DNA from: Bacillota bacterium
GTDB taxonomy: Bacteria > Bacillota > Sulfobacillia > Sulfobacillales > Sulfobacillaceae
Length of the DNA: 64,000 nt
Direction of reading: 5' to 3'
Assembly: GCA_021820965.1 (NCBI GenBank)
Contig: JAKACZ010000003.1
Span: forward strand, 103,297-167,296
The position numbers were made by a program, and so were the translations under genes. The notes under the pieces were generated by a model, which worked only from the letters and a program-made list of their open reading frames with translations, was not told the DNA's origin and did not search any database. Positions 53,073-61,407 of the stretch are shown here, piece after piece. Numbering within the stretch: the first letter of the stretch is position 1; each line of letters opens with the position of its first letter.

Positions 53073-54666
53073 TTCTCGACTCTCCCACAAGTTTTTCGCT
53101 GATCGCCCCGAGACGGCGCAACCGGTCGGCGGCCGGCGTAATGTATAGCGTCTTTTCGCGTTGGTAGAGGACTTGGCCGGGCTCGGCGTGGGGCCTCTTG
53201 CGTACAAACTTCCGGCGGGTATAGTCTACGGGAACGTGCGACGAGGCGCTGGCAGCGGAGAAAAAGACCGCCAGTTCAGCGGCATCGAGCAAATCCTCCC
53301 GTGCCGGGTCGGTTTTTCCGCAACTCAGAATAACATGTGAGCCGGGAGCTTGCTTGGTATGGAGCCAGATATCGTCAGGCCGCGCTTTGTGAAATGTCAG
53401 ATCGGCGTTTTCCTCGCGATTGCGACCCACCCAAATGTCTAATCCGTGCAGACTTTGAAAATGGCGGAAGGACTGGCGTTCGCCCGCTTCCGATGGCGCT
53501 CTGGCGGTGCGCTTGATTTGGCTTTTATACCAATCAAGCGGGTGCGACTGAGCTCTGACCTCATCGCGAAACGCCTCTAACTCCTGCCGTTCGCGGGCCA
53601 AGAGTGGAATCAATCGGTTCAAGGCCTCCTTTCGCGCTCTGATTTTTTTATATTGGCGATATGCATCGCGCGCATGGCCTGCCGGCGTTTCGTTCTCGCC
53701 CAACGTCAATGTCATGGGTCGGCCTTGATAGTCTTCGACCGTGAGTTCGGTTAGACTCGGATCTGCCTTAAACGCGTATTGATGGGTCAGCCATAAATCT
53801 CCGAGCACCTTCCAGTGCTGTTCATCCTGCTCGCGGCTCTGGCTATAGTCGGACAGTTTGTTACCAAGGTGAGCGATGCGACTTTCGATCTGGGACAGAA
53901 GCGCGCGCTTGAGCTGATCTTCCTGGTTTTGGCGCTCGCGCCGGTCAAAAACGGCGTCCAGCGCCTGTTCCAGATCCGGGGCGGGTTCGCTGTGATAACC
54001 GGCCTGCGGATAGACCCAGACCTCTTCGGTGCTGCGGTTGTGCAGTGTGAAACCGGGCCCGGGAAACCCTTGTTGGAAGTCCCGCGCCAACTGCTCCCAA
54101 GTTCCGCCTCCCTCTGTTAGCCACCGCCTGGCCCAAGGCGAAAGGTCGGCCAGATCGCGCGTGTTCAGCGGGTTGGCCACCCGAGGAGGTGGCTGATAGG
54201 GGAATTTCGGCCACACCTGGCGGCCGGGGCGGTCCGGTGCGATTTTTCGCCAAGCATCCACCACCAGGTTGTTTTCATCGGTGAGGACAACGTTGGTGAG
54301 ATGACCGGCCAACTCAATGATGAGCTTGAGGACCATGGGCTCACCCCAATCGTCCAGGGATTCCACCGTCAGCGTCATGACGCGCTCAAAGAGGGGAACC
54401 TCCACCGCGCGTATGGTAAACGGCAGCAGATTGGACAGCCAGGGCGGGGTCGCCTTTTTCGAAGCCAATGTCGTTCGGCTGGTTCGGTGAATCCGCTGAA
54501 CTCCAGGCGCTAGGACAGTTAAAAGATGGAAGGGCTCGCCGTGAGGATTTTTGACGTGGAACAATAGGCGGTCGGGTCCGCATTGCACGCGAACGCAGGC
54601 GTGGTTTACTAACGCTTTTGTTAAGCGGGTTTCAATACCGCGCATGACTAAGGCGTCAAACGGCAT
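53062..54666 (-). CDS. rqcH: Rqc2 homologue RqcH (fibronectin-binding protein A family, YloA)
   Basis: 534 residues. In Bacillus RqcH binds split 50S subunits and adds alanine tails to stalled chains. NFACT-N domain at the start (MPFDALVMRGIETRLTKALV, then NLVVDAWRKIAPD), a central coiled coil (about 250-400), and the C-terminal NFACT-R domain with WVGRNREENADLTFHKARPDDIWLHTKQAPGSHVIL. The ATG at 54666 follows GGAGG by eight bases. Same location relative to the pyr genes as yloA in B. subtilis. Confidence 0.92.
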   Translation of the reverse strand: MPFDALVMRGIETRLTKALVNHACVRVQCGPDRLLFHVKNPHGEPFHLLTVLAPGVQRIHRTSRTTLASKKATPPWLSNLLPFTIRAVEVPLFERVMTLTVESLDDWGEPMVLKLIIELAGHLTNVVLTDENNLVVDAWRKIAPDRPGRQVWPKFPYQPPPRVANPLNTRDLADLSPWARRWLTEGGGTWEQLARDFQQGFPGPGFTLHNRSTEEVWVYPQAGYHSEPAPDLEQALDAVFDRRERQNQEDQLKRALLSQIESRIAHLGNKLSDYSQSREQDEQHWKVLGDLWLTHQYAFKADPSLTELTVEDYQGRPMTLTLGENETPAGHARDAYRQYKKIRARKEALNRLIPLLARERQELEAFRDEVRAQSHPLDWYKSQIKRTARAPSEAGERQSFRHFQSLHGLDIWVGRNREENADLTFHKARPDDIWLHTKQAPGSHVILSCGKTDPAREDLLDAAELAVFFSAASASSHVPVDYTRRKFVRKRPHAEPGQVLYQREKTLYITPAADRLRRLGAISEKLVGESRTPT

Positions 54667-54871
54667 CGCCATCGCCTCCTTTGCTGCCACCAGCTTACCC
54701 TAGTGCTGTGCATTGCGCCAATCCTGCTTTGGGCCGCAGTATTCACGAATCGTGAATGGGGCTATTACACTCCGTGGTAGATTTCCTGGCCTTTGGATGG
54801 GATAATAGCACTATAACGGACCACCAGGAGACGGGTCCTTATTCTTATGCGGCGCGGGGAGGGGATTATAT

Positions 54872-56365
54872 ATGTCGAGCGACGCCGCCCGGGGTGACGG
54901 CATCCGCGGGCTCTGGCGTTCGCTTCCGTTGCCTACCTTTACATCCCGACCCGGGTATATGTGGTACGTGGTCGGGACGGTCTGTATTGGTGCTTTTATG
55001 GCGGCGGTGGACGCTAGCATTGTCAACGTGGCACTTCCGGACTTATCCCATTATTTCCATGCTGCGGCGGGGCTGACGGGATGGGTCTTGATTTCATATC
55101 TCTTGACTTTGGCCACGCTCTTAACTTTGTTTGGACGGCTGGCCGATATGCTGGGTCGGAGGCCGCTGTATACTTTTGGCTTTGGGGTTTTCATTGTTGG
55201 ATCCGCTGCATGCGGGGCCGCTCCCAGTTTGCCGTTTCTCATCATTGCGCGGGTGTTCCAGGCGGCCGGCGCGGCGATGCTGCAGGCCAATTCCGTGGCC
55301 ATTATCACCGCAGCAGTTCCCGCCAACGTGCGCGGCCGGGCGATTGGTTTTCAAGGATCGGCTCAGGCGATTGGCCTCTCGGTGGGGCCGGCTGTGGGTG
55401 GCGCGCTGATCGGCCTGTTCGGCTGGCGCGCCATTTTCTATGTCAATGTGCCGGTCGGGATAATCGGCACGTTGATGGCGGCGGTAATTTTGCCGCGTGA
55501 CAAGGTGGGCGGAGGCCAGGCTACCTTTGATTGGTGGGGTGCCTTGATGTTCAGCCCGGCACTGGTGGCCATTATGTTGGCCGCCACCATTGCTCCTCAT
55601 GCCGGTTGGACTTCGCCACGCGTCATATCCATGTTTGCGGCCGCCATTGTTCTGCTTTGGGCGTTTATTGTACGAGAAAAGCGGTTTAGTGCGCCCCTGG
55701 TCAACGTCTCCCTGTTTAAGATTAAAGTGTTTACATTGGGCAATGTCACCGGTCTTCTAAGTTACCTGGTGATGTTTGGGGTATTATTCTTAATGCCCTA
55801 CTTTTTCGAGCGGGTAGGCGGCTACTCTTCGGCCATCACTGGACTCCTTTTGACGGCGGTGCCGGTGGGCATGACTGTGGTCTCCCCGCAGGCGGGCGGG
55901 TTGGCGGACCGGTATGGACCGCGTATGCTAACGACCGTCGGCATGGCCGCCAGTGCGCTGGGAGCCGCCATCTTAGCGGTCAGCATGAGTCTACACGCCA
56001 GCCTGGTCAGCTTGATTGTGGGCCTCCTGCTGGTGGGAGCAGGACTCGGGATGTTTACCCCACCCAACAACAGCTCGGTCATGGGATCGCTGCCGTCCGT
56101 TCGGTTGGGCGTGGGCGGGGGAATTCTCAATATGTCGCGGTCGTTGGGCATGGCATTCGGTACGGCGGTTTCGAGCACACTAATGGCGGGATTTCTGGCC
56201 GCCTACGGCGGGCATCTGGCTCATGGTCCCAAAGCGGCCTGGATTCCCACAATGCGATACTCCCTGTTGATATTGGCCGGCGTAGCCTTGGCCGCCGCCG
56301 TTTTGTCGTTTCTCAAAACCCAGCAGGATCAGAACTCGAACGTAAAGGTGCCGATGGAAATTTAA
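54872..56365 (+). CDS. MFS efflux transporter, DHA2/EmrB-QacA type
   Basis: 497 residues with about 14 membrane segments, the number typical of the DHA2 family. Landmarks: FMAAVDASIVNVALPDL in the first helix (motif D1), GRLADMLGRRPLY in loop 2-3, and GFQGSAQAIGLSVGPAVGGALIG (motif C of antiporters). Likely exports toxic compounds using the proton gradient. ATG after GGGGAGGGG. It stands alone; no regulator is adjacent. Confidence 0.88.
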   Translation: MSSDAARGDGIRGLWRSLPLPTFTSRPGYMWYVVGTVCIGAFMAAVDASIVNVALPDLSHYFHAAAGLTGWVLISYLLTLATLLTLFGRLADMLGRRPLYTFGFGVFIVGSAACGAAPSLPFLIIARVFQAAGAAMLQANSVAIITAAVPANVRGRAIGFQGSAQAIGLSVGPAVGGALIGLFGWRAIFYVNVPVGIIGTLMAAVILPRDKVGGGQATFDWWGALMFSPALVAIMLAATIAPHAGWTSPRVISMFAAAIVLLWAFIVREKRFSAPLVNVSLFKIKVFTLGNVTGLLSYLVMFGVLFLMPYFFERVGGYSSAITGLLLTAVPVGMTVVSPQAGGLADRYGPRMLTTVGMAASALGAAILAVSMSLHASLVSLIVGLLLVGAGLGMFTPPNNSSVMGSLPSVRLGVGGGILNMSRSLGMAFGTAVSSTLMAGFLAAYGGHLAHGPKAAWIPTMRYSLLILAGVALAAAVLSFLKTQQDQNSNVKVPMEI

Positions 56366-56489
56366 GAGTTTGGCTGAAAAAGCAGGAAAATCACGAACCA
56401 ATCGATAACATGTCCTCACACAGCGATCAGAACGCAGCATGAAGCGCGAAGACCAGCAATGGCCATGATGCAAAAGGGGGAGCACATCA

Positions 56490-56690
56490 GTGTGGACTGT
56501 CGTCTACATTGCGCCAAGCACAGGGGTCGCGGAAAAGGTGAAAGACATCTTATCCGGGGAAGGGATCTTGGTCACGCTGAAGACTGTGGAGCTAAACGAG
56601 GACGGGCGTGGCAGCGTTGAGGTGCGGGTCCCGGAAGGCGAGGCCGAGGAAGCCCAAGAAATCCTGGCAGAACATTTGGGACGGTTATAG
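56490..56690 (+). CDS. Small DUF2007-like protein
   Basis: 66 residues, GTG start after GGGGGAG. Fold pattern beta-alpha-beta-beta-alpha: WTVVYIAPSTGVAEKVKDIL, GILVTLKTVELN, GSVEVRVPEGEAEEAQEIL. This is the outline of DUF2007, a small presumed signalling domain. Function unknown. It is followed 57 bases later by the aminotransferase gene and could be in its operon. Confidence 0.65.
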   Translation: MWTVVYIAPSTGVAEKVKDILSGEGILVTLKTVELNEDGRGSVEVRVPEGEAEEAQEILAEHLGRL

Positions 56691-56747
56691 AGCATCGCTT
56701 GGGGCAGCCGCGAAGAATGATTATTTGACCAGCAGGGGGATTTTCGG

Positions 56748-57587
56748 GTGCAGGTATACCTTAACGGGCAATACGTGGACGAGAGCGAAGCGGTGGTCTC
56801 GATCGATGACCGCGGCTTTTTGTTTGCCGATGGTGTGTACGAGGTGGTTCACGTCTATCGCGGTCAGCCTTTTGAATGGGACAGCCACATGGCACGGCTT
56901 CAACGAAGTTTGGCCGGCGTCGGCATTGCCGGCGTCGACCTAAAGGGGCTGCAAACACCGCGCGATAGCCTGATTGCCCAGTACGGCCGTAAGGAAGCGG
57001 CGTTATATATCCAAATTACCCGCGGAGTGCATAGGCGCACACATGCGCCGCCGGCTCCCGGCACAGTGACGCCGACGGTTCTCATGTGGGTGAGGCCGGT
57101 TGATCCGATACCGAACGAGACGGTCATGGCCGGGGTTTCCGTGATCACGGTGCCCGATGATCGATGGGCCAAAGTGTGGATAAAGAGCATAGGCCTCTTG
57201 TCTAACGTTCTGGCCAAAGGCAAAGCCCTAGAGAAGGGCGCTTACGATGCGGTATTTGTGCGGGATGGCATGGTCATGGAGGCGACCTCGGCCAATGTGT
57301 TTCGCGTAGTCGACGGCGTCTTGCAAACTGCCCCGGTCACGAATTACATTCTCCCCGGGATTACGCGCCAAGTTGTGATAGATTTAGCTCGCGGCGCCGG
57401 ATACGGGGTGTTGGAGGAGCCCTTCACCGTCGATGAGCTCCTAAATTCCGACGAAGTTTTCCTAAGCGGAACCCTGACCGAGGTATTGCCGGTGACGACC
57501 GTGGACGGCCAGGTCGTCGGGTCCGCCGCCGGGGCGGTCGCCCGTGACGTGCTCGCGCGGCTACACCAAAGAGCCGGTCTGCGCTAG
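56748..57587 (+). CDS. dat: D-amino-acid aminotransferase (class IV)
   Basis: 279 residues, PLP enzyme. Interconverts D-alanine and D-glutamate, both needed for the wall precursors made by the mur genes here. N-terminal SIDDRGFLFADGVYEVVHVY, the catalytic lysine in KSIGLLSNVLAKGKALEKGA, EATSANVFRV, and SGTLTEVLPVTTVDG. Class IV includes branched-chain aminotransferases, but the length and these motifs favour Dat. GTG start after a G-rich site. trmL follows directly. Confidence 0.85.
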   Translation: MQVYLNGQYVDESEAVVSIDDRGFLFADGVYEVVHVYRGQPFEWDSHMARLQRSLAGVGIAGVDLKGLQTPRDSLIAQYGRKEAALYIQITRGVHRRTHAPPAPGTVTPTVLMWVRPVDPIPNETVMAGVSVITVPDDRWAKVWIKSIGLLSNVLAKGKALEKGAYDAVFVRDGMVMEATSANVFRVVDGVLQTAPVTNYILPGITRQVVIDLARGAGYGVLEEPFTVDELLNSDEVFLSGTLTEVLPVTTVDGQVVGSAAGAVARDVLARLHQRAGLR

Positions 57588-57603
57588 GAGGGGGGCGCCT
57601 CAT

Positions 57604-58059
57604 CTGCACGTCGTTTTGGTGGAACCCGAAATTCCGCCCAATACCGGCAACATCGCCCGTACATGTGCAGCCACGCGCACAACCCTGCACCTGGTGGAAC
57701 CGTTAGGTTTTTCCATTGAAGACCGCTATCTACGGCGGGCCGGGGTGGACTACTGGCACTTGGTTGAGGTGCGCGTCCATCCGGCCTGGGAGGCGTGTGT
57801 GGGCGCGTTAGCAGGTGTGGGCGCGTTTCACTTTTTTACCTCTCAGGGCGGGGTGCGGTATTGCGACGTCCCATACCGCCCCAATGATGTCTTGGTGTTC
57901 GGCCGGGAGTCGACCGGCCTTTCTCGGGAGCTTTTGGCGGCGCACGCCGCCGAGTGCCGAACCATTCCCATGGCGCCGGGCGTCCGTTCGCTTAATTTAT
58001 CCAATGCGGTGGCCATTGTCGTATACGAAGCCCTGCGGCAAATGGCATTTCCGGTCTGA
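57604..58059 (+). CDS. trmL: tRNA (cytidine/uridine-34-2'-O)-methyltransferase TrmL
   Basis: About 151 residues, SPOUT family minimal enzyme that methylates the wobble ribose of some leucine tRNAs. HVVLVEPEIPPNTGNIARTC is the family N-terminus; the knot motifs are VLVFGRESTGLSRELL, TIPMAPGVRSLNLSNAVAIV. No ATG, GTG or TTG fits before the conserved start; a CTG at 57604 is preceded by GGAGGGGGG. An in-frame GTG at 57544 would overlap dat by 44 bases. Confidence 0.88.
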   Translation: MHVVLVEPEIPPNTGNIARTCAATRTTLHLVEPLGFSIEDRYLRRAGVDYWHLVEVRVHPAWEACVGALAGVGAFHFFTSQGGVRYCDVPYRPNDVLVFGRESTGLSRELLAAHAAECRTIPMAPGVRSLNLSNAVAIVVYEALRQMAFPV

Positions 58060-58106
58060 CCAAGCGTGCCCTCCATATACTGTAGAGAGCCGTAGGAGGG
58101 GGTCTC

Positions 58107-59093
58107 ATGTCTTTGCTGGTGCTCCTGGCGGCCGGCATGTTACTCATTGTGCTGTCCGCCGACTATTTCACCAACGGCGTGGAGTGGCTGGGATATCGGT
58201 TAAAGCTGGGAGAGGGCGTGTCCGGATCGCTGTTAGCCGCGCTGGGCACGGCCTTGCCGGAGACATTGGTCCCACTGATGGCCTTCATCTTCGGCGGCCA
58301 AAGCGGTTCCGAACAAGCGATTGGACTGGGCGCAATCCTGGGAGCCCCCTTCATGTTGGCAACACTGGGTTTTTCCATTATTGGTGTCGGCGTGTGGTGG
58401 AGCGGCCGTCGGCCCCGAGGGCTCACTGTGTCCAAGGACGCGCTAGTGGGCGATTTGAGATTCTTCCTGTTGACCTTTGGCGTGGCCATTGCTGCCGCCT
58501 TCCTTCCTGAGGCTACGCATGCCTGGGTTGCGCTGTCGTTGGTCGGGGCCTACGCCGTCCACGCCTGGCGGCTGGTGCGCCATGGTATCGCCGCGGACGA
58601 CCAGCCCCAGCCGGAACAGGGTCTTCACTTTCATCATTCGCCCAAGCCTCCGCTGTGGCTGGTGGGGCTTCAGGTTATGGTGGCGCTCTCCGGCTTGATT
58701 GTTGGAGCCCACTTCTTCGTGTCGGCATTGGGGCAGATCACCGGCTGGGTCCGCATTAGCGGATTTCTGGTCTCCGTGATTGTCACCCCAGTGGCTACGG
58801 AACTTCCGGAAGTGCTAAACAGCGTCATTTGGATCCGCCGTAGAAAGGATAGGCTGGCGGTGGGAAACGTGACCGGGGCGATGGCTTTTCAGGCCTCGCT
58901 GGTTCCGGCGCTAGGCATGCTGCTTTCGCCGTGGCATCTGTCGTCCTGGGAACTCGTGACGGCCGTATTGGCTTGGGTGGCCGGGCTTTGGACATTGGCT
59001 CGGTCGCGCGACGGTACTTTGCACCTGGGAGAGCTCTTGGCGGCCGGATTGTTCTACCTCCTTTTTATCGCGCTGGTGATTGGGGTCGTATAG
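58107..59093 (+). CDS. CaCA-family cation exchanger (sodium/calcium exchanger type)
   Basis: 328 residues, about ten membrane segments in two inverted halves. Each half has the alpha-repeat signature: SLLAALGTALPETLVPLMAF in the first and FLVSVIVTPVATELPEVLNS in the second, with the conserved acidic residues that bind the cation. A histidine-rich loop (HFHHSPKP) joins the halves. It probably extrudes Ca2+ or another cation in exchange for Na+ or H+. ATG after GGAGG. Confidence 0.85.
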   Translation: MSLLVLLAAGMLLIVLSADYFTNGVEWLGYRLKLGEGVSGSLLAALGTALPETLVPLMAFIFGGQSGSEQAIGLGAILGAPFMLATLGFSIIGVGVWWSGRRPRGLTVSKDALVGDLRFFLLTFGVAIAAAFLPEATHAWVALSLVGAYAVHAWRLVRHGIAADDQPQPEQGLHFHHSPKPPLWLVGLQVMVALSGLIVGAHFFVSALGQITGWVRISGFLVSVIVTPVATELPEVLNSVIWIRRRKDRLAVGNVTGAMAFQASLVPALGMLLSPWHLSSWELVTAVLAWVAGLWTLARSRDGTLHLGELLAAGLFYLLFIALVIGVV

Positions 59094-59115
59094 TGCGGAG
59101 ACCTCTCTCTGGCAC

Positions 59116-59145
59116 AGAATGGATTTTCGGCCGTGAGAAACACTA
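59116..59145 (+). promoter_or_regulatory. Candidate sigma-G promoter for the SASP gene
   Basis: AGAATG (59116-59121), 17 bases, AACACTA (59139-59145). The sigma-G consensus is about TGAATA, 17-18 bases, CATACTA, so most positions agree. It ends 37 bases before the SASP start codon. SASP genes are classic sigma-G targets. Confidence 0.5.
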
Positions 59146-59182
59146 GATCAAATCGACCACCGAACTTTCACGGAGGGATCGC

Positions 59183-59449
59183 ATGCCAAAACGACCAACG
59201 ACTGGTACACTGAAAGGAAAGTCGACAGCAGACCAGCGGCTCGCCGACCAACCCAATCTCGATACGGCGGACAACTTAACATTGAAAATCGAGGCTGCAC
59301 GGGCCCTGGGACTGTGGAAAAAGATCCGCCGGCACGGCTGGGGCGCACTGACTGCGGCGGAAAGCGGTAGCGTTGGGGGGTACATGACGCGCGTTCGCGC
59401 TGCGGCCAAGCGGCAGGAACAGGAATCACCGCACACGAACTCAACTTGA
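59183..59449 (+). CDS. Alpha/beta-type small acid-soluble spore protein
   Basis: 88 residues, ATG after CGGAGGG. The SASP core is visible: LTLKIEAARALGLWKKIRRH, GWGALTAAESGSVGGYMTRV, corresponding to the E-A...LG and the G-x-L-T-x-x-E-x-G-x-x-G-G-x-M blocks. Such proteins coat spore DNA and protect it from UV and heat; many carry a germination protease site, which is not obvious here. It is longer and more basic than Bacillus SspA, closer to the SspF-like group. A sigma-G-like promoter lies upstream. Confidence 0.78.
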   Translation: MPKRPTTGTLKGKSTADQRLADQPNLDTADNLTLKIEAARALGLWKKIRRHGWGALTAAESGSVGGYMTRVRAAAKRQEQESPHTNST

Positions 59450-59460
59450 GGAGGATGTCA

Positions 59461-60210
59461 TTGTATTGGGACGCGTTGACGACCAAGGATTTCCGGGAAC
59501 GGGTACTGGGACGAATCGACACGGCCATTTTGCCCATGGGGAGCGTGGAGGCACACGGGCAGCATTGCCCGTTGGGAACCGATAATTTCGCCCCCTGGCA
59601 CTTTGCACAAGCGCTGGAAGCACACTATCCCGACCGCTTACTGGTGCTCCCGGCGATCCCTTACGGACACACTTGGGAATTATCCAATTTTGCCGGTACG
59701 CTGTCCGTGTCGGCCGAAACCTTCGGCCGCTATGTCGCGGAAGTGGGCTTGGCTACATTAGCATGGGGCATCCATCATCTCGTACTGATGAATGGCCATG
59801 GGGGCAACACGCCGGCGTTGAACGCTGCCATGGAAAAACTGGCCGAGCATGGGGGACGTGCGGTGTTGGTCAATTGGTGGATTGACTATAGCGCCGACAT
59901 TCTCACCGTGACTAACGGTCAGGGCCACGCGGGCGAGGATGAAACCGCGGTCATGCTGGCTGTGGCCGGCCCGTTGGTGAAAATGGAGGATGCTTCGTTC
60001 AACCCCTACCGGCCCAAATATAAAATCAAAGCCGCGGGACTTCACGATAAGAGTCTACGCCACGCGACCACTGGCGACGGCCGCGGGGCAACGCAGGAAC
60101 AGGGGAAGAAAATCATCGAACTGGTGAGTAAGAGGCTGGTGGAGTTGGTCGAGGACATCTGGTCCGACAACTTATTCATTCGTGTTGACGAGAAAGGCGG
60201 ACAAACGTGA
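59461..60210 (+). CDS. Creatininase-family amidohydrolase
   Basis: 249 residues. Zinc-site motifs of the family: ILPMGSVEAHGQHCPLGTDNF, LPAIPYGHTWELSNFAGTLS, VLMNGHGGNTPALNAAMEKL, and GHAGEDETAVMLAVAG. Members include creatininase, mycofactocin MftE and FAPy deformylase, so the substrate is open. I chose the TTG at 59461 six bases after GGAGG; the ATG at 59455 sits too close to that site. It overlaps the aminotransferase gene by four bases. Confidence 0.85.
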   Translation: MYWDALTTKDFRERVLGRIDTAILPMGSVEAHGQHCPLGTDNFAPWHFAQALEAHYPDRLLVLPAIPYGHTWELSNFAGTLSVSAETFGRYVAEVGLATLAWGIHHLVLMNGHGGNTPALNAAMEKLAEHGGRAVLVNWWIDYSADILTVTNGQGHAGEDETAVMLAVAGPLVKMEDASFNPYRPKYKIKAAGLHDKSLRHATTGDGRGATQEQGKKIIELVSKRLVELVEDIWSDNLFIRVDEKGGQT

Positions 60211-61400
60211 CCCAAATCAAATTATCCGAACGAGCGGCGGCGATTCAACCGTCTCCCACCATGGCGCTGGACGCGAAAACGAAGGCACTGATTAGTCAAG
60301 GGCTGGATGTGGTGAATCTTACCGCGGGCGAGCCCGATTTCGACACCCCGGAGCACATTCGCCAGGCGGCAGAGGCTTCGATTAATCGCGGGGAAACGCG
60401 TTACACGGCCGTGGCCGGCACTGTGCGGTTAAGGGAAGCGGTAGCGTCGCGCATCAGGCAGGACACCGGCCTCACATACGAGCCCAGTGAAATTTTAGTC
60501 TCTTCGGGTGCGAAGCACTCGCTCTACAATGCGGTGCTGGCGTTGACCAATCCCGGCGACGGGGTTTTGCTGCCTGTGCCCTATTGGGTCACCTATCCGG
60601 AGCAAATCCGGCTAGCAGGGGGCGAGGTGCAGACGGTCGCCATCGACCCCGCGCACAAGGGAGAGTTGACGGCCGAGGATTTGGCCCAGGCCATTCGCCC
60701 CAACACCAAGGGCCTTATTGTCAATTCACCCTCAAACCCGTCCGGAGCGGTGATTGGCCGGGCGCATTTAGAGGGCATCGCCCGATTTGCGCGCGAACAT
60801 GATGTATGGGTCATCACCGATGAAATTTATTCCCGGCTGGTTTATGACGGGGTTGAGGCACCCTCGTTGGCTGGATTTGAGGGGATGCGCGAGCGCACTA
60901 TCTTAATCAATGGGGTGTCCAAGGCGTATGCCATGACAGGATGGCGGATCGGCTATGCCGCCGGACCCAAGGCCATCATTCAGGCGATGTCCAATTTACA
61001 GTCCCAGTCGACATCCAACCCGACGTCGATCTCGCAGGCGGCAGCCGAGGCTGCTCTGAAGGGGCCGCAGGAGCCGGTGGAGGAAATGCGGCGGGAATTC
61101 GACCGCCGCCGACGGTTCGCCGTTTCGCGCATTCAAAGCATTCCCGGGCTTTCGGTGAACGAGCCCAAAGGGGCCTTTTACCTCTGGGTGAGCATGGCTC
61201 AGGTCGTCGGGCGCACAATTCGCGGCCGAACCATTACCAATGCCGATGATTTGGCGTTATTATGGCTGGAGGAAGCCAACGTATCGGTGGTGCCGGGAAG
61301 CGGGTTCGGTATGCCGGATCATTTTCGTATCTCGTATGCCACCTCGATGCAGAAGCTGGCCGAGGGGCTGGATCGGATGGAACAATTACTGGGGGAATAG
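60207..61400 (+). CDS. aspB: Class I aspartate aminotransferase (AspB-like)
   Basis: 397 residues, PLP-dependent. ERAAAIQPSPTMALDAKTKA at the start, NLTAGEPDFDTPEHI, SSPSNPSGAV-type segment (VNSPSNPSGAVIGRAH), the PLP lysine in INGVSKAYAMTGWRIGYAAG, and the C-terminal FRISYATS. Typical of subgroup Ib enzymes that transaminate aspartate and sometimes other acids. GTG start. Its position just before murD could link amino-acid supply and wall synthesis, but that is inference. Confidence 0.9.
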   Translation: MTQIKLSERAAAIQPSPTMALDAKTKALISQGLDVVNLTAGEPDFDTPEHIRQAAEASINRGETRYTAVAGTVRLREAVASRIRQDTGLTYEPSEILVSSGAKHSLYNAVLALTNPGDGVLLPVPYWVTYPEQIRLAGGEVQTVAIDPAHKGELTAEDLAQAIRPNTKGLIVNSPSNPSGAVIGRAHLEGIARFAREHDVWVITDEIYSRLVYDGVEAPSLAGFEGMRERTILINGVSKAYAMTGWRIGYAAGPKAIIQAMSNLQSQSTSNPTSISQAAAEAALKGPQEPVEEMRREFDRRRRFAVSRIQSIPGLSVNEPKGAFYLWVSMAQVVGRTIRGRTITNADDLALLWLEEANVSVVPGSGFGMPDHFRISYATSMQKLAEGLDRMEQLLGE

Positions 61401-61407
61401 CACGAGC

